A stretch of 6,835 nt of DNA from Alistipes sp. GTDB taxonomy: Bacteria > Bacteroidota > Bacteroidia > Bacteroidales > Rikenellaceae. The stretch is from contig JAFZDR010000214.1 of assembly GCA_017561105.1 (NCBI GenBank), positions 1 to 6,835 of the forward strand, read 5' to 3'. Shown in pieces: positions 6,342-6,835 of this stretch. Positions within the stretch are counted from its first letter, which is position 1. Every line of letters begins with the position of its first letter. Under the pieces are notes generated by a model, which did no database searches, was not told the DNA's origin, and worked only from the letters and a program-made list of their open reading frames with translations. The translations under genes and the position numbers were made by a program.

Positions 6342-6835
6342 TTATTTGCGTGCCGTATCCTGCTCCGATGTTATGCGCTTGTATTCAGCCTCGTTGGAGA
6401 GGAGTTTTACAGCCTCTTGAACCTCTATGTCGTCGCGCAGCGAGTTTGCTATTACGCCCGCAGCATAGGCGTAGCGCAATACGATATTCTGATTTATCTG
6501 CTCTACAATCTCCTTGCGGAAGGTCTTGAGGTTGCTCTGCTTGTCATCCTTCAAACCTTTGTCAATAATCTCGAGAGCCTCGTCGAGCGATGTGTTTCGC
6601 TCGTTGGCAAGCGACTTGCGCAACTTCTCGAGCGCCGAGCGCGACTCCGATTTGTAAGGTATATCGCGTGCCATTGCCATCGCCACAAAGTCGGCATAAT
6701 CCTTATCCGATATAGAGAAGTTCTTGACATCGATACTCTTCGATCCGTTACGCTTGATATAATCATCGCCAAAATCTTCGATGATACCCATAATGTAGAG
6801 CGTTGCGGCGAAGTTGCTGATATATTTCGGCTTAA
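6342..6835 (-). CDS. S41 family (C-terminal processing) peptidase, C-terminal part only
   Basis: The frame is open from the right edge to a TAA at 6342, about 164 codons, so this is the 3' end of a longer gene; the ATG at 6791 is an internal Met and not the start. Visible segments ISNFAATLYIMGIIEDFGDD, ISDKDYADFV, YKSESRSALEKL and EIVEQINQNIVLRYAY match, from memory, the helical C-terminal region of Bacteroidetes CtpA-like proteases. These are periplasmic serine proteases with a PDZ domain that trim or degrade exported proteins. The PDZ domain, the Ser/Lys catalytic residues and any signal peptide would lie outside the window and cannot be checked. The protein ends in a charged tail (SEQDTARK). 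Seven nt separate it from the histidine kinase, which makes a shared transcript likely. Confidence 0.75.
   Translation of the reverse strand, partial: KPKYISNFAATLYIMGIIEDFGDDYIKRNGSKSIDVKNFSISDKDYADFVAMAMARDIPYKSESRSALEKLRKSLANERNTSLDEALEIIDKGLKDDKQSNLKTFRKEIVEQINQNIVLRYAYAAGVIANSLRDDIEVQEAVKLLSNEAEYKRITSEQDTARK

Noticed and set aside
1..6835. Undescribed defence, toxin-antitoxin, mobile or secretion system
   Set aside because: All genes fall in a housekeeping/envelope cluster plus one surface lipoprotein. No nuclease, transposase, integrase, toxin pair or repeat-spacer pattern was found on either strand.

Overview
The window reads as a stretch of chromosome from a gut-type member of Bacteroidetes, most likely Bacteroidales. 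Four things suggest this: the gene order DUF4271 – hemD-like – rnpA – yidD, which I recall as a Bacteroidales arrangement; the lack of clear Shine-Dalgarno sequences, with A-rich leaders instead; a TAnnTTTG-type promoter element; and a very large SPII lipoprotein with a fimbrillin-like N-terminus. I cannot name genus or species from sequence alone; Rikenellaceae is a guess. Every convincing gene is on the minus strand, so biological order runs from high to low coordinates.

From 6835 down to 2919 lies one compact co-directional cluster that looks like a single operon: the C-terminal end of an S41 (C-terminal processing) peptidase that enters from outside the window; a membrane sensor histidine kinase without a visible response regulator; a six-helix DUF4271 membrane protein; a uroporphyrinogen-III synthase-like (HemD family) protein; the RNase P protein RnpA; and YidD, a helper of membrane-protein insertion. 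Gaps between genes are 7, 11, 19 and 19 nt, and yidD overlaps rnpA by 38 nt. A rho-independent terminator at 2865-2899, 20 nt after the yidD stop, closes the cluster. The genes share an envelope theme (proteolysis, sensing, membrane protein, insertion) together with tRNA processing, but no sequence signal shows that they act in one pathway.

From 2864 to 2770 is a short AT-rich intergenic region. It holds a perfect 9-bp inverted repeat (2844-2864) whose downstream arm contains a Bacteroidetes-type -7 element (TATATTTG), the probable promoter of the next gene.

From 2769 to the left edge runs one uninterrupted frame of at least 923 codons, the N-terminal part of a giant surface lipoprotein. It has a lipoprotein signal peptide, a fimbrillin-like (Mfa-like) module, a GLUG-type entry segment, and then at least 12 degenerate repeats built on a GG-I/V-x-G strand followed by a C-x-N-Y-G turn, probably a beta-solenoid. 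Its C-terminus is outside the window.

I saw no tRNA, rRNA, CRISPR array, insertion sequence or phage gene, and no clear undescribed defence or mobile system. The points most worth a second look are the repeat architecture of the lipoprotein, the HemD-like gene in a lineage that commonly lacks the early heme pathway, the Q-for-E change next to the kinase's phospho-acceptor histidine, and the terminator/promoter/palindrome junction.
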